This document shows positions 33,004-33,008 of a stretch of 33,008 nucleotides of DNA, in pieces; the stretch's first letter is position 1; each line of letters starts with the position of its first letter. The notes below the pieces were generated by a model, which saw nothing but the letters and a program-made list of their open reading frames with translations, was not told the origin of the DNA and ran no database searches. Position numbers and translations under genes: made by a program. This DNA is from Solirubrobacter ginsenosidimutans (lineage in GTDB: Bacteria > Actinomycetota > Thermoleophilia > Solirubrobacterales > Solirubrobacteraceae), in the NCBI RefSeq assembly GCF_027587205.1, contig NZ_JAPDOD010000075.1, positions 1 through 33,008 of the forward strand, in the 5' to 3' direction.

Positions 33004-33008
33004 CTAAG

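Noticed and set aside
32735..33007. Plus-strand Ala/Ser/Pro-rich frame at the window end
   Set aside because: It is the antisense of the 21-bp repeats and the ligase-CoA domain; low complexity only.

Overview
The window is a very GC-rich, gene-dense piece of bacterial chromosome. Its style is actinobacterial and its protein repertoire most resembles Thermoleophilia (Solirubrobacter or Conexibacter relatives). That placement is inferred from GC content, frequent GTG and TTG starts, many apparently leaderless promoters and the overall gene set; no rRNA or other marker gene is present. I see no tRNA, rRNA, CRISPR array, transposase, phage gene or replication origin. No gap between genes exceeds about 300 bases.

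Layout, left to right. (1) The 3' end of a large LuxR-type regulator (+) faces a benzoylformate-decarboxylase-like ThDP enzyme (-). The latter diverges from an ArsR-like regulator and a flippase-like membrane protein (+). (2) A five-gene minus-strand cluster runs from 10580 to 5124: a four-TM protein, a tail-anchored coiled-coil protein, a GT-C-like membrane protein, an isoaspartyl peptidase/asparaginase and an Ala-rich coiled-coil protein, mostly joined by overlapping or nearly touching codons. (3) An EamA transporter and GntR/FCD regulator pair sits behind two palindromic operators; upstream lies an SDR, divergent from a LigB-type ATP-dependent DNA ligase. (4) A second tail-anchored coiled-coil protein, paralogous to the one in region 2, diverges from an MFS exporter, which faces an Ig-like-domain protein. 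(5) A signalling cassette (receiver-PP2C phosphatase, CHASE3 histidine kinase, CheY/Rcp1-like receiver) is linked by 4-bp overlaps and diverges from tandem crcB fluoride-channel genes. (6) A berberine-bridge-type FAD oxidase is followed by a PNPOx-like protein. (7) A 1192-aa SARP-LuxR fusion regulator diverges from a Fur-family regulator/catalase operon across a short region with one strong inverted repeat. (8) A phytoene-desaturase-like flavoprotein is coupled to the C-terminal half of an NDP-forming acyl-CoA synthetase that runs into an in-frame stop at the window edge.

The most unusual signals are a dispersed hairpin element (CCTAAGGGG-CCAGA-CCCCTTAGG core) that supplies the stop codon of two unrelated genes; the two paralogous tail-anchored coiled-coil proteins with an unnamed N-terminal domain; the split or nonsense-interrupted acyl-CoA synthetase inside a 21-bp repeat; and a phosphatase/kinase/receiver cassette whose promoter resembles a SigB/SigF-type stress promoter.
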